Positions 52,642 to 63,900 of a DNA stretch of 64,000 bases are shown here, in pieces. Origin of the DNA: Nocardia carnea (GTDB taxonomy: Bacteria; Actinomycetota; Actinomycetes; Mycobacteriales; Mycobacteriaceae); assembly GCF_029868855.1 (NCBI RefSeq), contig NZ_JARWOV010000277.1, positions 1 to 64,000 of the forward strand, given 5' to 3'. Made by a program: the position numbers and the translations under genes. Position 1 is the first letter of the stretch. Each line of letters begins with the position of its first letter. The notes beneath the pieces are model-generated. The model was not told the origin of the DNA. It ran no database searches and saw nothing but the letters and a program-made list of their open reading frames with translations.

Positions 52642-53796
52642 TCACCGCGTCGGTGGAACCGTCCGTGAGTCCGCGAGCGCACATGCCGCGACCGACCGGG
52701 TGAGGCCGGAGAAGGTACGCGGGTCCCAGCCGGTCAGTTCGCGCCAGCGGCCGAGGCGATAGACCACCGTGTTGGCGTGCAGGTGACTGCTTCGCGCACA
52801 GTGGGTGATCGACATATCGGCCTCGGCGAAAGCAACGACTGTCTCGCGGAGGGCCGGGTGGACGTCGGCGATCTCAGCGGCGTGGTACACGTCGTGATCG
52901 AGGAGGTCGGCGAGACTCATCACGCAGTCGATCAGCCAATCCACGCCGAACCTGCTGACGGCGTTCCGGGCAGAAGTCGCAGACAGGGCGAGCTGGGCCT
53001 GCCGCAACGACCGTGCGGCCCCGGCGACCCCGGGATGACCGGAACCGACACCGACCCTGAAGGCGGCAGTCGCGAGCGACTCCACCACCTGGGCAATGCT
53101 GTCGTCGTCGGCTTGGATCACGAGAACCTGGACAGCGCCGATACCGCCGCGAGCGATGATCGGCCCGTCCGCGAAATGCGGGCCGGCTTCGACAGCACTC
53201 TCCGATCCCCCGCGCCCCCGCACGTACGCGAGTCCGACGAAGGGCCGGGCGGAGTCGAATCCGAGGTACTCCGCCAGCCGGGTGGCCTCGGCGTCCGGGG
53301 GATCGGAGTCGAGCAGGTCGATCAGTCGCTGCGACACCGCCATCTGCACTCGATCCCGGGCACGGGTCTCGGATCCATGTGCCAGGGCAAGGGTGGATGT
53401 CACCGATTGCAGCGATTCGAGCATGAGCGAAGCCAGTTCCGGCAGCAGCTTCTGCACTTCCCCGCGTGCCGCGCTCAAATGCCGCCAGAGTTCTCGGTCA
53501 CCGACGTGGTACGCCCTGATGACCACATCCAGGGCGATCGCCTGGCGAGCGCGGCGCCGGGCCAGCGCCCGCACCTCGCCGAGATCATCCTGGTTCCAGG
53601 TTCTCCGTTCCCCGAACGCTATGAGTCTGCGCCGGAGTTGTTCGTGGACAGCTTCCCGGTGCTCGTCGTAGGGGACCAGCGCGAAGTCGGAGAGTTCGGT
53701 GCGAATCCGGGCGACGGCGTCATCGGTGATCGTGTCGAGCCGGTCGAGTACCGAGTCGACGACGTCGACCACCGGCCCCCAAGAAGCTTGACCCAC
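52642..53796 (-). CDS. PucR-family helix-turn-helix regulator
   Basis: A 384-residue regulator with a C-terminal PucR helix-turn-helix (MSITHCARSSHLHANTVVYRLGRWRELTGWDPRTFSG) preceded by a GGDEF-like middle region, the typical CdaR/PucR layout. Such proteins activate catabolic operons in response to a pathway metabolite. The GTG at 53796 has AAGGAG seven bases upstream and is preferred over upstream starts. It lies between the plus-strand operon, which it meets end to end, and the divergent ferredoxin oxidoreductase at 53951. Confidence 0.88.
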   Translation of the reverse strand: MGQASWGPVVDVVDSVLDRLDTITDDAVARIRTELSDFALVPYDEHREAVHEQLRRRLIAFGERRTWNQDDLGEVRALARRRARQAIALDVVIRAYHVGDRELWRHLSAARGEVQKLLPELASLMLESLQSVTSTLALAHGSETRARDRVQMAVSQRLIDLLDSDPPDAEATRLAEYLGFDSARPFVGLAYVRGRGGSESAVEAGPHFADGPIIARGGIGAVQVLVIQADDDSIAQVVESLATAAFRVGVGSGHPGVAGAARSLRQAQLALSATSARNAVSRFGVDWLIDCVMSLADLLDHDVYHAAEIADVHPALRETVVAFAEADMSITHCARSSHLHANTVVYRLGRWRELTGWDPRTFSGLTRSVAACALADSRTVPPTR

Positions 53797-53950
53797 GGTT
53801 GTCTCCTTTTGTGTAACTATCACAATCCTAGCGGTCACGATCGTCGATATTTCGCGAATTTCGCCGTGGAATGGCGCTGCAATACACGGAAGAATGTCAC
53901 AAAGATACCCAGACATCCGGGCGGCGCGGCTCGGCAGACAGGAGGCGGTT

Positions 53951-56900
53951 GTGCCCGAGTTGCACACGCGAGATTTCACCCTGAGCGACCGATACAACAT
54001 GACGGATGGCGAGCTGTTCCTGACGGGCCTGCAGGCGCTCGTCCGTGTTCCGCTGGAACAGAGCCGCCGGGATACCGCGGCGGGACTGCGTTCGGGAATC
54101 CTGATCAGCGGCTACGAAGGCTCACCGCTCGCCGGCTACGACCTGGAACTCAACCGGCAGCGTGAGCTCCTCGACCAGCAGGACATCGTCTTCCGGCCGG
54201 GCGTCAACGAAGAGTTGGCAGTCAATGCTGTGCAAGGTTCGCAGCTGGCCGCCGCCTCGCCGAACTGCGAATACGACGGTGTTATCGGCGTCTGGTACGG
54301 CAAGGCGCCGGGGCTGGACCGGGCCAGCGATGCGCTGCGCCACGCGAATCTCGGCGGGGCCGCACCCAACGGCGGGGCCCTCGTTCTCGTCGGCGACGAT
54401 TCGATCGCGAAATCCTCCACGGTACCGAGTAGTTCGGAGACTGCGATGGCGGAGCTCGGCCTGCCGATCTTCGTTCCCGCGGATCCTCAGGAGGTCCTCG
54501 ACTTCGGATTGCATGCGATCGCGATGTCGCGATTCAGCGGCCTGTGGGTCGGGATGAAACTCGCCACCAATGTCGTCGACGGTGCAGCGACAGTGCAACT
54601 CGACCGTGCACGAGTAGCCGCGACCTCGCCCAGCCGTGTCATCGACGAAACCGACTTCACGCATCAGGTTTCCGCGGATTTTCTCCAGCCGAATCTGGCT
54701 CGGCTGGAAAAGAGCCTCGTGTACGAGCGGTACGAACTCGCCACCCGGTATGTCCAGGTCAACGAGATCAATCGAGTTATCGGTGACAGCCGCGCGAAGC
54801 TCGGCGTGATCACCGCCGGCGCACCCTTCCGGGATACCCTCCAGGCGCTCGAGCGCCTCGGGATTTCCCAGGCCGATCTCGAACGATCCGGTATCCGGAT
54901 CCTCAAACTGGGCGTGATCAACCCGCTCGACCGGGATGCCGTACGCGACTTCTGCACGGGCCTCGACGAGGTCGTCGTCGTCGAGGAGAAAAGGGCCTTC
55001 GTGGAATTGGCCGTCAAGGACGCCCTGTACGGTACCCCCGGCGCACCTCGGGTCGTCGGGAAGCGAGATGAGAATTCCCGTCCGCTCCTGCGCGCAAATT
55101 CCGATCTACCGCCCGAATTGCTGGCGGAGACACTGGCACGACGCATCCGGACAGTGGTTCCGGGGAAAGTAGCAGAGCTCGGGTTGACCGATATCGAGCG
55201 ACGACCAGCGCGGCTGACCCTCCCCTTACTCACCCGCACCCCCTATTTCTGCTCGGGCTGCCCCCACAACCGCTCCACCGTCGTACCGGATGGTTCGCTG
55301 GTCGGTGCCGGTATCGGCTGCCACACACTCGCCAAACTGATGCCCGAAGACCGCGTGGGCAACATTGCATCCCTCAGCCAGATGGGAGGCGAGGGCGCGA
55401 CATGGATCGGGATGCAACCATTCGTCAGCGACGAACATATGTTCCAGAACCTCGGTGACGGCACGTTCCACCATTCCGGGAGCCTCGCCATCCGCGCCGC
55501 GGTGGCCGCCGGGGTGAACATCACCTACAAGCTGCTCTACAACGATGCCGTGGCCATGACCGGCGGACAGACGGCCGTCGGAAAGATGTCCGTACCCCAG
55601 ATCGTCCAGGAACTGCTGGCCGAAGGCGTCACCCGCGTCGTGATCACTACCGACGAAGTCGAGAAGTACCGCAAGATCAAGCTGTCTCGATCGGTGAAAG
55701 TGCTCGACCGCGCAGAGCTGATCCCGATCCAGGAGAAGCTGGCCGCGACACCAGGGGTGACCGTGCTCATCCACGATCAGGAATGTGCGACCGAGTTGCG
55801 CCGCAAGCGAAAGCGCGGACTTGTCGCAGAGCCGCCGACTCGGGCCTTCATCAACGAACGGTTGTGCGAGGGCTGCGGGGATTGTGGACAGAAGTCGAAT
55901 TGCATGTCCGTCCAGCCCGTCGAGACCGCGTTCGGGCGAAAAACTCGTATCGATCAAGCGTCCTGCAACAAGGACTACTCCTGCCTCGACGGCGACTGCC
56001 CGTCGTTCGTCGCTGTCGAACCGAGCACATCCGCGCGAAAGAAAACCGCCGATCCCGGTCTGCCGGAACCGCCGGGACCGGCGCCGAAGGTGAGCCCCGA
56101 GGCCTTCAACGTACGGATCACCGGTGTCGGTGGTACCGGGGTGGTCACCGCGGCACAGATTCTCGCCACCGCCGGCGCGCTCGCGGGCCTGCACGTCCGC
56201 GGTCTCGATCAGCTGGGGTTGGCGCAGAAGGGTGGCGCAGTCGTCTCCGATCTGAAATTCTCGGCCGGCCCGATCACCGGCACCAACAAACTCGCCGACG
56301 GTGAATGCGATCTGTACCTCGGCTGCGATCTACTGGTCGCGGCCGACGAAAAGAATTCGACGGCCGCGTCGAGCCGGCGAACGATCGCGGTGATCTCGAC
56401 AGCCCAGGTGCCCACGGGCTCGATGATCCTCGACCCGGGCACCGGCTTTCCCTCGGTGGCATCGATCCGGAAATCGCTCGACGCAGTCAGCCGCGCAGAC
56501 GATTCGGTCTACGCCGACGCCCGCGAGATCGCACGCCGCGAATTCGGGTCCGATCAGCTGGCCAATATGGTGCTCGTAGGGATTGCGGTGCAGGCCGGTG
56601 CCCTGCCGATCCCGCTGCCATCGATCGAGAAAGCGATCGAACTCAATGGAGTCGCGGTTGCCGCGAACCGCAGGGCGATCGTAGTCGGGCGCAGGCATGT
56701 GCTCGAACCATACGCCGATACAACCGCGAAACCGCGGGCGAAGAAGTCCGGGAGAACCGGCGACTCGGCCGAGTTGCACCGGGCTCTCACGCAAATCGAC
56801 GGCATCAGCGAGGCACTGCGGGATCGTGTGGGCTTCCTGGCGGCGGACCTCGTGGATTACCAGAACGTCACGTACGCTCTGTCCTTCCTCAGCTTCGTCG

Positions 56901-57442
56901 AGAACACCGCTGTTCGAGAAGCTCGGGCATTGGGATCCCCCGGCGCGCTGACCGCGACGGCCGTGGAGTCGATGTTCAAACTGATGGCTTACAAGGATGA
57001 ATACGAGACCGCACGCCACTACCTGGATCCCGAGTTCGACCGGGCGGTGCGCGAGCAGTTCGGCGACGGCGCGACCTATCGGTACAAGCTACATCCGCCC
57101 GTGTTCCGCGCGATGGGACTGAAGAACAAACTCTCCCTCGGGCCGTGGTTCAAGCTCGCACTGCACATTCTGCGCCGCAGCCGCGGCCTCCGGGGTACCC
57201 GGCTCGATGTGTTCGGCTACGCCCATGTGCGGAAGGTCGAGCGGGCGCTGATCGAGGAATTCGACCAGCTCACCGCGGAAATAGTCCCCCTCGCCACACC
57301 ACTGACCGCCGATCGGGTCGAGGCCATTCTGGCCATGCCTCAGGAAATACGGGGATACGAACACATCAAGCTGGACAACGTCGCCGAATACCACCGGAAG
57401 GTCGACGAAGCGCGCGACCTCATCGTGCCTGTGTCCGTATGA
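53951..57442 (+). CDS. Fused indolepyruvate-type 2-oxoacid:ferredoxin oxidoreductase
   Basis: A 1163-residue protein joining IorA- and IorB-like parts, as in many aerobic proteobacteria and actinobacteria. The order is: N-terminal pyrimidine-type domain (SGYEGSPLAGYDLEL), TPP domain (GIGCHTLAKLMPEDRVGNIASLSQMGGEG; LGDGTFHHSGSLAIRAA), an Fe-S region with clustered cysteines (CEGCGDCGQKSNC; CNKDYSCLDGDCPS), then the gamma-type domain (ITGVGGTGVVTAAQILATAG). It oxidatively decarboxylates aryl- or branched 2-oxoacids to acyl-CoA with ferredoxin. GTG start with GGAGG. Divergent from PucR, which may control it. Confidence 0.93.
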   Translation: MPELHTRDFTLSDRYNMTDGELFLTGLQALVRVPLEQSRRDTAAGLRSGILISGYEGSPLAGYDLELNRQRELLDQQDIVFRPGVNEELAVNAVQGSQLAAASPNCEYDGVIGVWYGKAPGLDRASDALRHANLGGAAPNGGALVLVGDDSIAKSSTVPSSSETAMAELGLPIFVPADPQEVLDFGLHAIAMSRFSGLWVGMKLATNVVDGAATVQLDRARVAATSPSRVIDETDFTHQVSADFLQPNLARLEKSLVYERYELATRYVQVNEINRVIGDSRAKLGVITAGAPFRDTLQALERLGISQADLERSGIRILKLGVINPLDRDAVRDFCTGLDEVVVVEEKRAFVELAVKDALYGTPGAPRVVGKRDENSRPLLRANSDLPPELLAETLARRIRTVVPGKVAELGLTDIERRPARLTLPLLTRTPYFCSGCPHNRSTVVPDGSLVGAGIGCHTLAKLMPEDRVGNIASLSQMGGEGATWIGMQPFVSDEHMFQNLGDGTFHHSGSLAIRAAVAAGVNITYKLLYNDAVAMTGGQTAVGKMSVPQIVQELLAEGVTRVVITTDEVEKYRKIKLSRSVKVLDRAELIPIQEKLAATPGVTVLIHDQECATELRRKRKRGLVAEPPTRAFINERLCEGCGDCGQKSNCMSVQPVETAFGRKTRIDQASCNKDYSCLDGDCPSFVAVEPSTSARKKTADPGLPEPPGPAPKVSPEAFNVRITGVGGTGVVTAAQILATAGALAGLHVRGLDQLGLAQKGGAVVSDLKFSAGPITGTNKLADGECDLYLGCDLLVAADEKNSTAASSRRTIAVISTAQVPTGSMILDPGTGFPSVASIRKSLDAVSRADDSVYADAREIARREFGSDQLANMVLVGIAVQAGALPIPLPSIEKAIELNGVAVAANRRAIVVGRRHVLEPYADTTAKPRAKKSGRTGDSAELHRALTQIDGISEALRDRVGFLAADLVDYQNVTYALSFLSFVENTAVREARALGSPGALTATAVESMFKLMAYKDEYETARHYLDPEFDRAVREQFGDGATYRYKLHPPVFRAMGLKNKLSLGPWFKLALHILRRSRGLRGTRLDVFGYAHVRKVERALIEEFDQLTAEIVPLATPLTADRVEAILAMPQEIRGYEHIKLDNVAEYHRKVDEARDLIVPVSV

Positions 57443-57595
57443 CCACCGACACCCGAGCCCGGCCGGATCATCTCCAGCGAAGGGAAGTCGGGCACCGGGT
57501 CTCGTGACTCTGACGTGCCAGGATGAACGGGCGATAGGAGTAGAGGAACGCAGCCGGTCGCCACCGCGACCGCCGCGCCGACGAGTGGAGCCGAG

Positions 57596-59623
57596 ATGCG
57601 GACACCCGACGACAACAGCGTCCCGGATCTGACGATCGGTCCGCTCATCCGGGCGACTCACCAGGATCCCTGGAAGAACGTCGGCGCGCAGGCATCGAAG
57701 GGCCGCCTGGTTTTCCATCCGGCCGCCGCACAATCCGCCGCCCAGGAATGCGCCGATGTCATGGGCACGGTGGGCGCGCTCCGGCAGGCGATCTCGAATA
57801 TGGGCCGCCTGCGCGAACTCAGCCACCTCGGGTCGGGCTGGTATCTGGCGAACCAGATCAACGGCACGACCAACACCGTCGTCAGCGTCATGGACAGTTT
57901 CCGGACAGTTCTCGGCGAAATGCTCGACACCTTCAAACGGGCCGGCCGGAACTACCTGGATTCCGACGACCTGTCAGCGGCCGAATTCCCCGGCCCGGCC
58001 CGGCAGGCCATGCGCGCTGCGCTCGACGATATCCGGCCACCGACCGCACCCGGAAAATTCTTCCGGCAACCACCGAACGAGGGCCGCGAACCGGCCACCT
58101 TCAGCAAAGGGTCGAATACCGAGATCACCACCGTGGGGGCCCGTGATCTCACGGTCGCAGGTGGCGCCGGGCAGAAGTCCGGAACACCGATCGAGGCAAG
58201 CGAATTGGTCCGGCCCGCGAACGTGAACGACAGTATGCTCTACTTCGACCAATCCAACCAGGGAAAGCCGGAGTCGCTCCGGCAGGAGACGCTGGAAGGT
58301 GGTGGCGGCACCGAGAATCCGTATTCTCAGCTGTGGCGCGACCTCTACGATCTGGGTGTCTCCACCCAAAAGGCAGTCAAGCCCGTATACCACCAGGCCG
58401 AGATGTGGAAATGGGTGGCCGGTGAACTGGGCAAAGCCGTCGAAGGACTGGCCGATCGACTGACGAGAATGCCGGAGAGCCTGTGGGACGGTGCGGGCGC
58501 GGCGGCGGCCAAAGCGGCAGTGCAGGACTATCACTCACGAGCCCGGGATTTCACCGTCCGGATGGAATCGTTCGGCGGGAATCTCGATTACACCTCCCGC
58601 TGGCTGAAGAACACTGCCAAGGGAATGCCCGACACCCCGGATCCACCGGAGCGTTATTACGATCCAGGGCAGTCTTATGCGCATTACAATCCCTATGACG
58701 GCTCGGGCGGGTTGACAGGTGGGGCAGCTTCGACACGTGCGGCGACCGAGGCGGAGATTGCCCGGCAACTCGCCATCCACCGCCAGAACATGGAGAACAA
58801 CTATGTGGTAGGCGTGCAGAACAGCTCGGAATACCTCCCGGCATTCGGGGAACTGCCCAGCACCGCGCGCGCTCCGGGTGACACCCCACCACACGCGACA
58901 GTCCCGGATGGATCGACCACCGTCCCCAGCAGCCCCGGGACCACCGTCCCGGCCGGCTCGGGGGGCATCGTCCCGACCGGCAGCGCCCCCCCCCCGGTGG
59001 GAGGTTGGAGACCGGGCGGTGCGCTGGACGTACCCGCCGGGGGCGCAACCGGTCCAGGTGCACGAGGCGGTTATTCTCCGGTCGAATCCGCTGCCGCCCG
59101 GACACCCACCGGTGCCGCGCCCCGTACCCCAGGTCCGGCCGCCGCGTCCACCGACCGCGCCGGACAGTTGTCCGACCTCGCGAAACAGGGACTGCAGAAC
59201 GCCGGATCAGCCGCGGACGAGGCACTGAAGCAGGCCTCGCAGCCGGGAAGTATCCCGAGGATGCCCGCCACCCCCGGGATGCCGCAGGCGAATGGGTTGC
59301 GGTCCGGTGGCCTGCCCTCGGGCGGCGGGATTTCCGGTGGCACCGGAGCCGGCGGTTCCAGTCCGGCGGCGCCTCCGTTGCGGAGCAGCCCCGCGCTGTT
59401 CCCCCGCGCCAGCCTGGAAGGCATGTCGGCCGCCGCGCGGGCGGTCGGCGCGTTGGGGTCGAGCACACCGATGAACGGCGCACCGGGCGCTCCCGCCCAG
59501 GGTGCCGGAAACCAGGGGCAGCAGGACAAGGAACACGAGCAGGCCAAATACCTCAGGTCCAAAAAGCATCTCGACCAGGCGTTGGGGGAGGGTCTCACCT
59601 TCACCAGATCCGTAGTGGAATGA
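57596..59623 (+). CDS. PPE/WXG-like ESX-associated protein with Pro/Gly-rich tail
   Basis: A 675-residue protein. An N-terminal helical region (residues about 20-140: AAQECADVMGTVGALRQAISNMGRLREL, then TTNTVVSVMDSFRTVLGEMLDTF) is followed by a second helical segment with a WXG-like turn (MWKWVAGELGKAVEGLADRLTRMPESLWDGAGAAAAKAA). About 250 residues rich in Pro, Gly, Ala and Ser complete it. This resembles nocardial PPE-like ESX substrates. A C-homopolymer at 58986-58997 lies in the low-complexity tail and is prone to sequencing error. The ATG at 57596 has GGAG before it. Its stop overlaps the EspG start. Confidence 0.75.
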   Translation: MRTPDDNSVPDLTIGPLIRATHQDPWKNVGAQASKGRLVFHPAAAQSAAQECADVMGTVGALRQAISNMGRLRELSHLGSGWYLANQINGTTNTVVSVMDSFRTVLGEMLDTFKRAGRNYLDSDDLSAAEFPGPARQAMRAALDDIRPPTAPGKFFRQPPNEGREPATFSKGSNTEITTVGARDLTVAGGAGQKSGTPIEASELVRPANVNDSMLYFDQSNQGKPESLRQETLEGGGGTENPYSQLWRDLYDLGVSTQKAVKPVYHQAEMWKWVAGELGKAVEGLADRLTRMPESLWDGAGAAAAKAAVQDYHSRARDFTVRMESFGGNLDYTSRWLKNTAKGMPDTPDPPERYYDPGQSYAHYNPYDGSGGLTGGAASTRAATEAEIARQLAIHRQNMENNYVVGVQNSSEYLPAFGELPSTARAPGDTPPHATVPDGSTTVPSSPGTTVPAGSGGIVPTGSAPPPVGGWRPGGALDVPAGGATGPGARGGYSPVESAAARTPTGAAPRTPGPAAASTDRAGQLSDLAKQGLQNAGSAADEALKQASQPGSIPRMPATPGMPQANGLRSGGLPSGGGISGGTGAGGSSPAAPPLRSSPALFPRASLEGMSAAARAVGALGSSTPMNGAPGAPAQGAGNQGQQDKEHEQAKYLRSKKHLDQALGEGLTFTRSVVE

Positions 59624-60402
59624 CCCACACCTGGAAACTCTCCGACCTCGAATTCCTGGTCGCCTGGGAGCGAAGTCAGGCCGATCTGCTGCCCGACCCG
59701 TTCGTATTCACCAGTCGCACCCCGCTGTACGAGGATTTTCAGGCCGAGAAACAGGCGGTGGGGGAACAACTGCGAGCCGGCCTGGACCCCGCCGTAGCGC
59801 AGGTGCTGGAGATCATTGCCAGGCCCGATATCCGGATCGTGGCGCACGGCTGGACCGGGGAACCCGGCGATGCCGCGGGCCGGATCCGGCTGCTGGGCGT
59901 CCGGCGCGGTAACGCCGGGTACCTCGTCAAACAGTTCCCCGGCGAAACCGTGTGGCACGGTGGTGGATACGTGATCAGTGAGGTCGACCCGCTGGCGCTG
60001 TCGGAGCTGATCGCCACCGAACTACCGGATACCGGCGCGGGCACCCGGGAGCCGACGATCCTGCGCTCACCGGCCGCCGACACCACCATGGACTACGCAT
60101 ACCGCCGCTCCGCGGTCATCGGCACCTTCGAGGACTCCGAGGAAGAGCGGGCCGAACAGTTCCTGAACATCCCGGCAACGGCGGAGGGCCGGATCACCGT
60201 GATCCAGGGTTTTTCCCGCTTCGGGCCGCGAGGAATCTGCCGGCACGGTCTGTACTGGCGCGATCTGCGCGAGGACGGTCGCTATCTGATCCCGATGAGC
60301 GATCCGCCGGTCGCCACACCGGCCGACCGCGCCCGGCTGGCCGGCGCGATCTCCGACGCGACGGCCGAGGTGGTGGCCGCGATCCGTGACGAACGTCAGT
60401 GA
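59620..60402 (+). CDS. EspG-family ESX secretion chaperone
   Basis: A 260-residue EspG-like protein: MTHTWKLSDLEFLVAWERSQADLLPDPFVFTS at the start, RIVAHGWTGEPG, GGYVISEVDPLALSELIATELPD, and the late VIQGFSRFGPRGICRHGLYWRDLREDGRYLI. EspG proteins bind PE-PPE or PPE-like substrates in the cytoplasm and keep them soluble for type VII secretion. The ATG at 59620 overlaps the stop of the PPE-like gene (ATGA), a coupled substrate-chaperone pair. The longer frame to 59005 is a shadow of the tail of the previous gene. Confidence 0.88.
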   Translation: MTHTWKLSDLEFLVAWERSQADLLPDPFVFTSRTPLYEDFQAEKQAVGEQLRAGLDPAVAQVLEIIARPDIRIVAHGWTGEPGDAAGRIRLLGVRRGNAGYLVKQFPGETVWHGGGYVISEVDPLALSELIATELPDTGAGTREPTILRSPAADTTMDYAYRRSAVIGTFEDSEEERAEQFLNIPATAEGRITVIQGFSRFGPRGICRHGLYWRDLREDGRYLIPMSDPPVATPADRARLAGAISDATAEVVAAIRDERQ

Positions 60403-60416
60403 TCGGGCCATGGGGC

Positions 60417-60920
60417 TCACTGTCTGCCGACGAAGGTCTGGTCCAGTATTTCCCCCGACAATTCGGTCACCAGCGCGGCCAGCGCTTCGCCGTGGGGGCC
60501 GGGCCCGAAAGCCGGCCCAGGGGCGAGCCGAGCCGCGAGTTCCTGCAACAGGCCGCCGACGATCATGCCACGCAACTCGGTGAGCACGACATTGCCGGGG
60601 TCCTTGTCGGCGCCCGCGACGGTCCGGTCGGCGGCCAGTTGCCGGCGCAACTCGTCGGCTTCGTCGTCCAGAGAGACCGGGAACTTCTGTGTTCCTCGGT
60701 AGTTGAATCTGCTCACCAGATGTCGAGCGGGGTCCGCCACGGGGAGATCACTGTCAGCAGCCGGGCCGGTATCCTGTTCGACGGCGTTCCGAAGCTGGTC
60801 CAGCGCCCGCGCGACCGGTGGTGGATAGTCGCCGGTATCGCCCACCGCGGCCAGCGCAACTTCGGCCGCATCCCGCACTCGCCGATATCGCAGTTCCGAT
60901 TCGTCGGTCACACCACTCAC
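60417..60920 (-). CDS. Unknown protein coupled to the Tox-PL/GT4 gene; immunity or partner candidate
   Basis: A 167-residue acidic, mostly helical protein (AAEVALAAVGDTGDYPPPVARALDQLRNAVEQ; LDDEADELRRQLAADRT; GEALAALVTELSGEILDQTFVGRQ). One segment, DPARHLVSRFNYRGTQKFPVSLDDEADELRR, looks more conserved. No family is recognised. The GTG start overlaps the stop of the large upstream gene in GTGA, so the two are made together. That is the usual position of an immunity or accessory protein for a polymorphic toxin, but the assignment rests on position only. Convergent with EspG, 14 bp apart. Confidence 0.65.
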   Translation of the reverse strand: MSGVTDESELRYRRVRDAAEVALAAVGDTGDYPPPVARALDQLRNAVEQDTGPAADSDLPVADPARHLVSRFNYRGTQKFPVSLDDEADELRRQLAADRTVAGADKDPGNVVLTELRGMIVGGLLQELAARLAPGPAFGPGPHGEALAALVTELSGEILDQTFVGRQ

Positions 60921-63900
60921 CCTTTCACTGCCTCACCGTCACTGTCTCCGCCACCGCTGATCTTCGCCTTCGAAGGCAACGCATTCATCATTTTCTCGGC
61001 TGCCGCGTCCCAGGTGTAATTCGCATCTTGCATCGCTGCTCGTGCCCGCGCGGCCGCTCGCCACAACCCCGGAACATCTGCTGTTTCGTCGATGATCCGA
61101 TCGGCCCACGTCTCGATGGGGATCGGCCCCGCGTAATCCTGCGGAACCACCATTCGCCGGGAAATCTCGTTCGGGAAGTGTTCGCGGAGAAACCGTCCGA
61201 ACCCGCTGCTGTCCGGGGCCAGAACCGGAAGCCCGGCGGCCAGTGCCTCGCTGGATACCAACCCGAAAGACTCGGCGCGCGACGGCATGATCAACAAGTG
61301 TGCGCGACGGAGCACTTCCAGTTTTCGCTCCGGATCGGTTGTATAGGGAACAACTTCGACCTCTTGGCCCGCGATATGGGACAGCATCCGCTGGGTGCGC
61401 TCGAGTGTTTCCGGACGAGCTCCTACCAAGGTCAGATCGATACCTTCGCCACGCTCGCTGACCAGCCGGGCGATCTGCGCGGCCTCGTGGACACCTTTGC
61501 GATCGGAATGCAACCGGCCCATGAGCACTACTCTGGGGCGGCCCTCCAGCGGAGGTTGCTCGAGTTTCTCCACCACATCGATTCCGGGGAGGAATTCGTG
61601 GACCACGGGTGCCCGGCCGGATTTCGCCGCGAGTTCCCCGGCGAGATCCGAAAGCACCGGCCCCACCCCCGCCACGACATCCGCTTCCGCGGACAGCTCG
61701 CCCTCCAGGAATTTTATGGCCGCCCCTTTCCGGGGCTCACCGCGATTGGCCTCGCAGGTGGCGTCGTCGACGTGCAGGAAATGAATCAGCTGAGCATCTC
61801 GATATCGCACATGGCGTATGAATCGCGCGGCCCACCCGCCGCTGTTCTTGTGCGAGACGATCGTGTCGATCCCCGCCGGCAAGAGGTCCAGATCCGCGTC
61901 GAGCTGGTCCTCGGGCGGCAGATCGGGATCGTAGGAGCGGGGGCCGATCAACCTCACTCCACTCGGTGGCGTCCATTTGTCGACCGGAGATCCGGCCCGG
62001 ACGAAGACCTCGTGCCCGCTGCGCGCCAACGCGCAGGCGAGTTCCCGGTTGACGGTGGCACTGCCACCGACTCCCGCACCGGCCCACCACCGGGAGACCA
62101 GCAGGATACGGCGCCGTTCTCGCGGCATTGCGATCGAGGCCGGCCCTGATGTACCGGCACGGTCCGGGGCTTGTCGTCCCGCGACCTCCGGCTGCCCGTC
62201 ACCAACTTCGGTGGCGACGACGTTACCGGGCCGGTTCGATCGCAGGACGGCCACGATCCTGTCCTCCGCCTCGATCGCCTTCCGAAGCAACAGCTCGGTG
62301 GCAGCGCTCGATCTGCTCTCCGCGCTCTGGACGAGCTCCCGCCGAAGCCGGTTGATATCGGCATGGCAGGAGCGCACATCCTCCGTGGTCTCCAACGGCC
62401 GCCGCAGGAGTGCATCCGCCACCGCCGTCTCGGCCGGATCCGGGCCCTCGACCGCCGGCACAGCCCGCACGGGTTCACTGCCACCGATACTTCCGGGGAA
62501 GTAGTCCAGGACCACAACCGCCTGCGATTTCCCGTCGACCAGCGGCATTCCCGGAGTTCCGTCCGGATGGACGACCATCCCGAAGATCTGGGAGGAACGC
62601 CACGTGTCCGCACCGGCGGCCGCCCACTGACCGAAACTCATCTCGGCGCCGTTGTCGACGACCTTCACCTCGGTACCGTCCCGAAACACAGCCACCGCAT
62701 GAGATCCCACCCGGCCGGCCCGGAAGAGTCCCCGATATCCGACCGTAGCCACCACGGCATCCCCGGTTGTCCGCACCCGTTCGAAGAGCGCACCCGGATC
62801 GGGCCAGCCACCGGGCTCCCAATCGGCACCCACGACCTCCGGTGCTCGCCACCCGTAGGTCCCCGAGTACCTGGCCACCGGAGCCGGCAATCCCTCCGGC
62901 ACCGCCAGCCCCAGCGCCGCATAAGCCGCGTCGCGAGCCCGATAAACGCAGAGGAGATCGGATCGGCCCAAATCCAGGTGCGTATCGGGAGGACGGTATG
63001 CGGCGAGACCACCGGCCGATTCCGTGGTGGCGAGCAGACTGTCGATACGGCTGCCGAACCCGGCGGTCAGGGCCTTGTCGATCCTGGCGAGCTCGGCTGT
63101 CCGGTGTTCTGCCCCGGCCGGTGGGAGGTGTGTTCCGGACAGCCGGAAGTTTTCCCCGGCAAGCAGATGGAGTTCCCCGGCGAGCTCGAGCAGCCGGGCT
63201 TCGCGGGCCGACCACAATGCCCGGTACTCGGCGAACTCGAGCAGCTTCTCCGGCCGGGTGGGCCGATCGACCGCACCGCTGCGCGGCTGCACACCCACGC
63301 TGTTCCGAAGCGCCGCCACGTCGGTGATATCCGCGCCGGACAGTTCCGGGTATTCGAACTCAGCGGCACTGTCGCGGTATTCGATGAATCGCCGGTCTGC
63401 GAGATCTACCTGTGCCCGGGCCCAGGCGATGGCGGATCGCAACCGGCCGATTCCGATGATCCGATCCGTGGCCGTGGCGAATCGCGCCGGCGTGACCGCT
63501 TCTTCCGGCGTCGGCCAACCCACCGGCACGCCCGGTTTCCGCGCCGATTCGCGGGCGAGCCGCTCCAGGCCGGCTCCGAGGGCCACCGGTTTGCCGAGGG
63601 AGATACCGTATTCCTCGGCCGACTCGAGTATCCGGCCCAACTGCGTCGCGAATGCGGAGCGCAACTCGATCAGTTCCCCGGCCTGTTCTGCACGCAATCG
63701 AGGCTCCGCGCCGCTCAGCGCACGATATTCACTGTGCCGCCGATAGAGCACTTCGGCATGCGCCGCGAGTTCGTCGAGGCGCCAGGCGATATCCCGCCGG
63801 ACAGACGTGAGCGCCAGGTCCTCGGTGACGGGCCGGATCAGATCTTCCGCCTCGAGCCACGCGTGCAAGCTTTCGATTCGGTCGAACAGCTCGTCCGGGG

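Noticed and set aside
59005..60402. 465-residue form of EspG
   Set aside because: The first 205 residues are the shifted frame of the PPE-like low-complexity tail; EspG homology starts at 59620 in an ATGA overlap.
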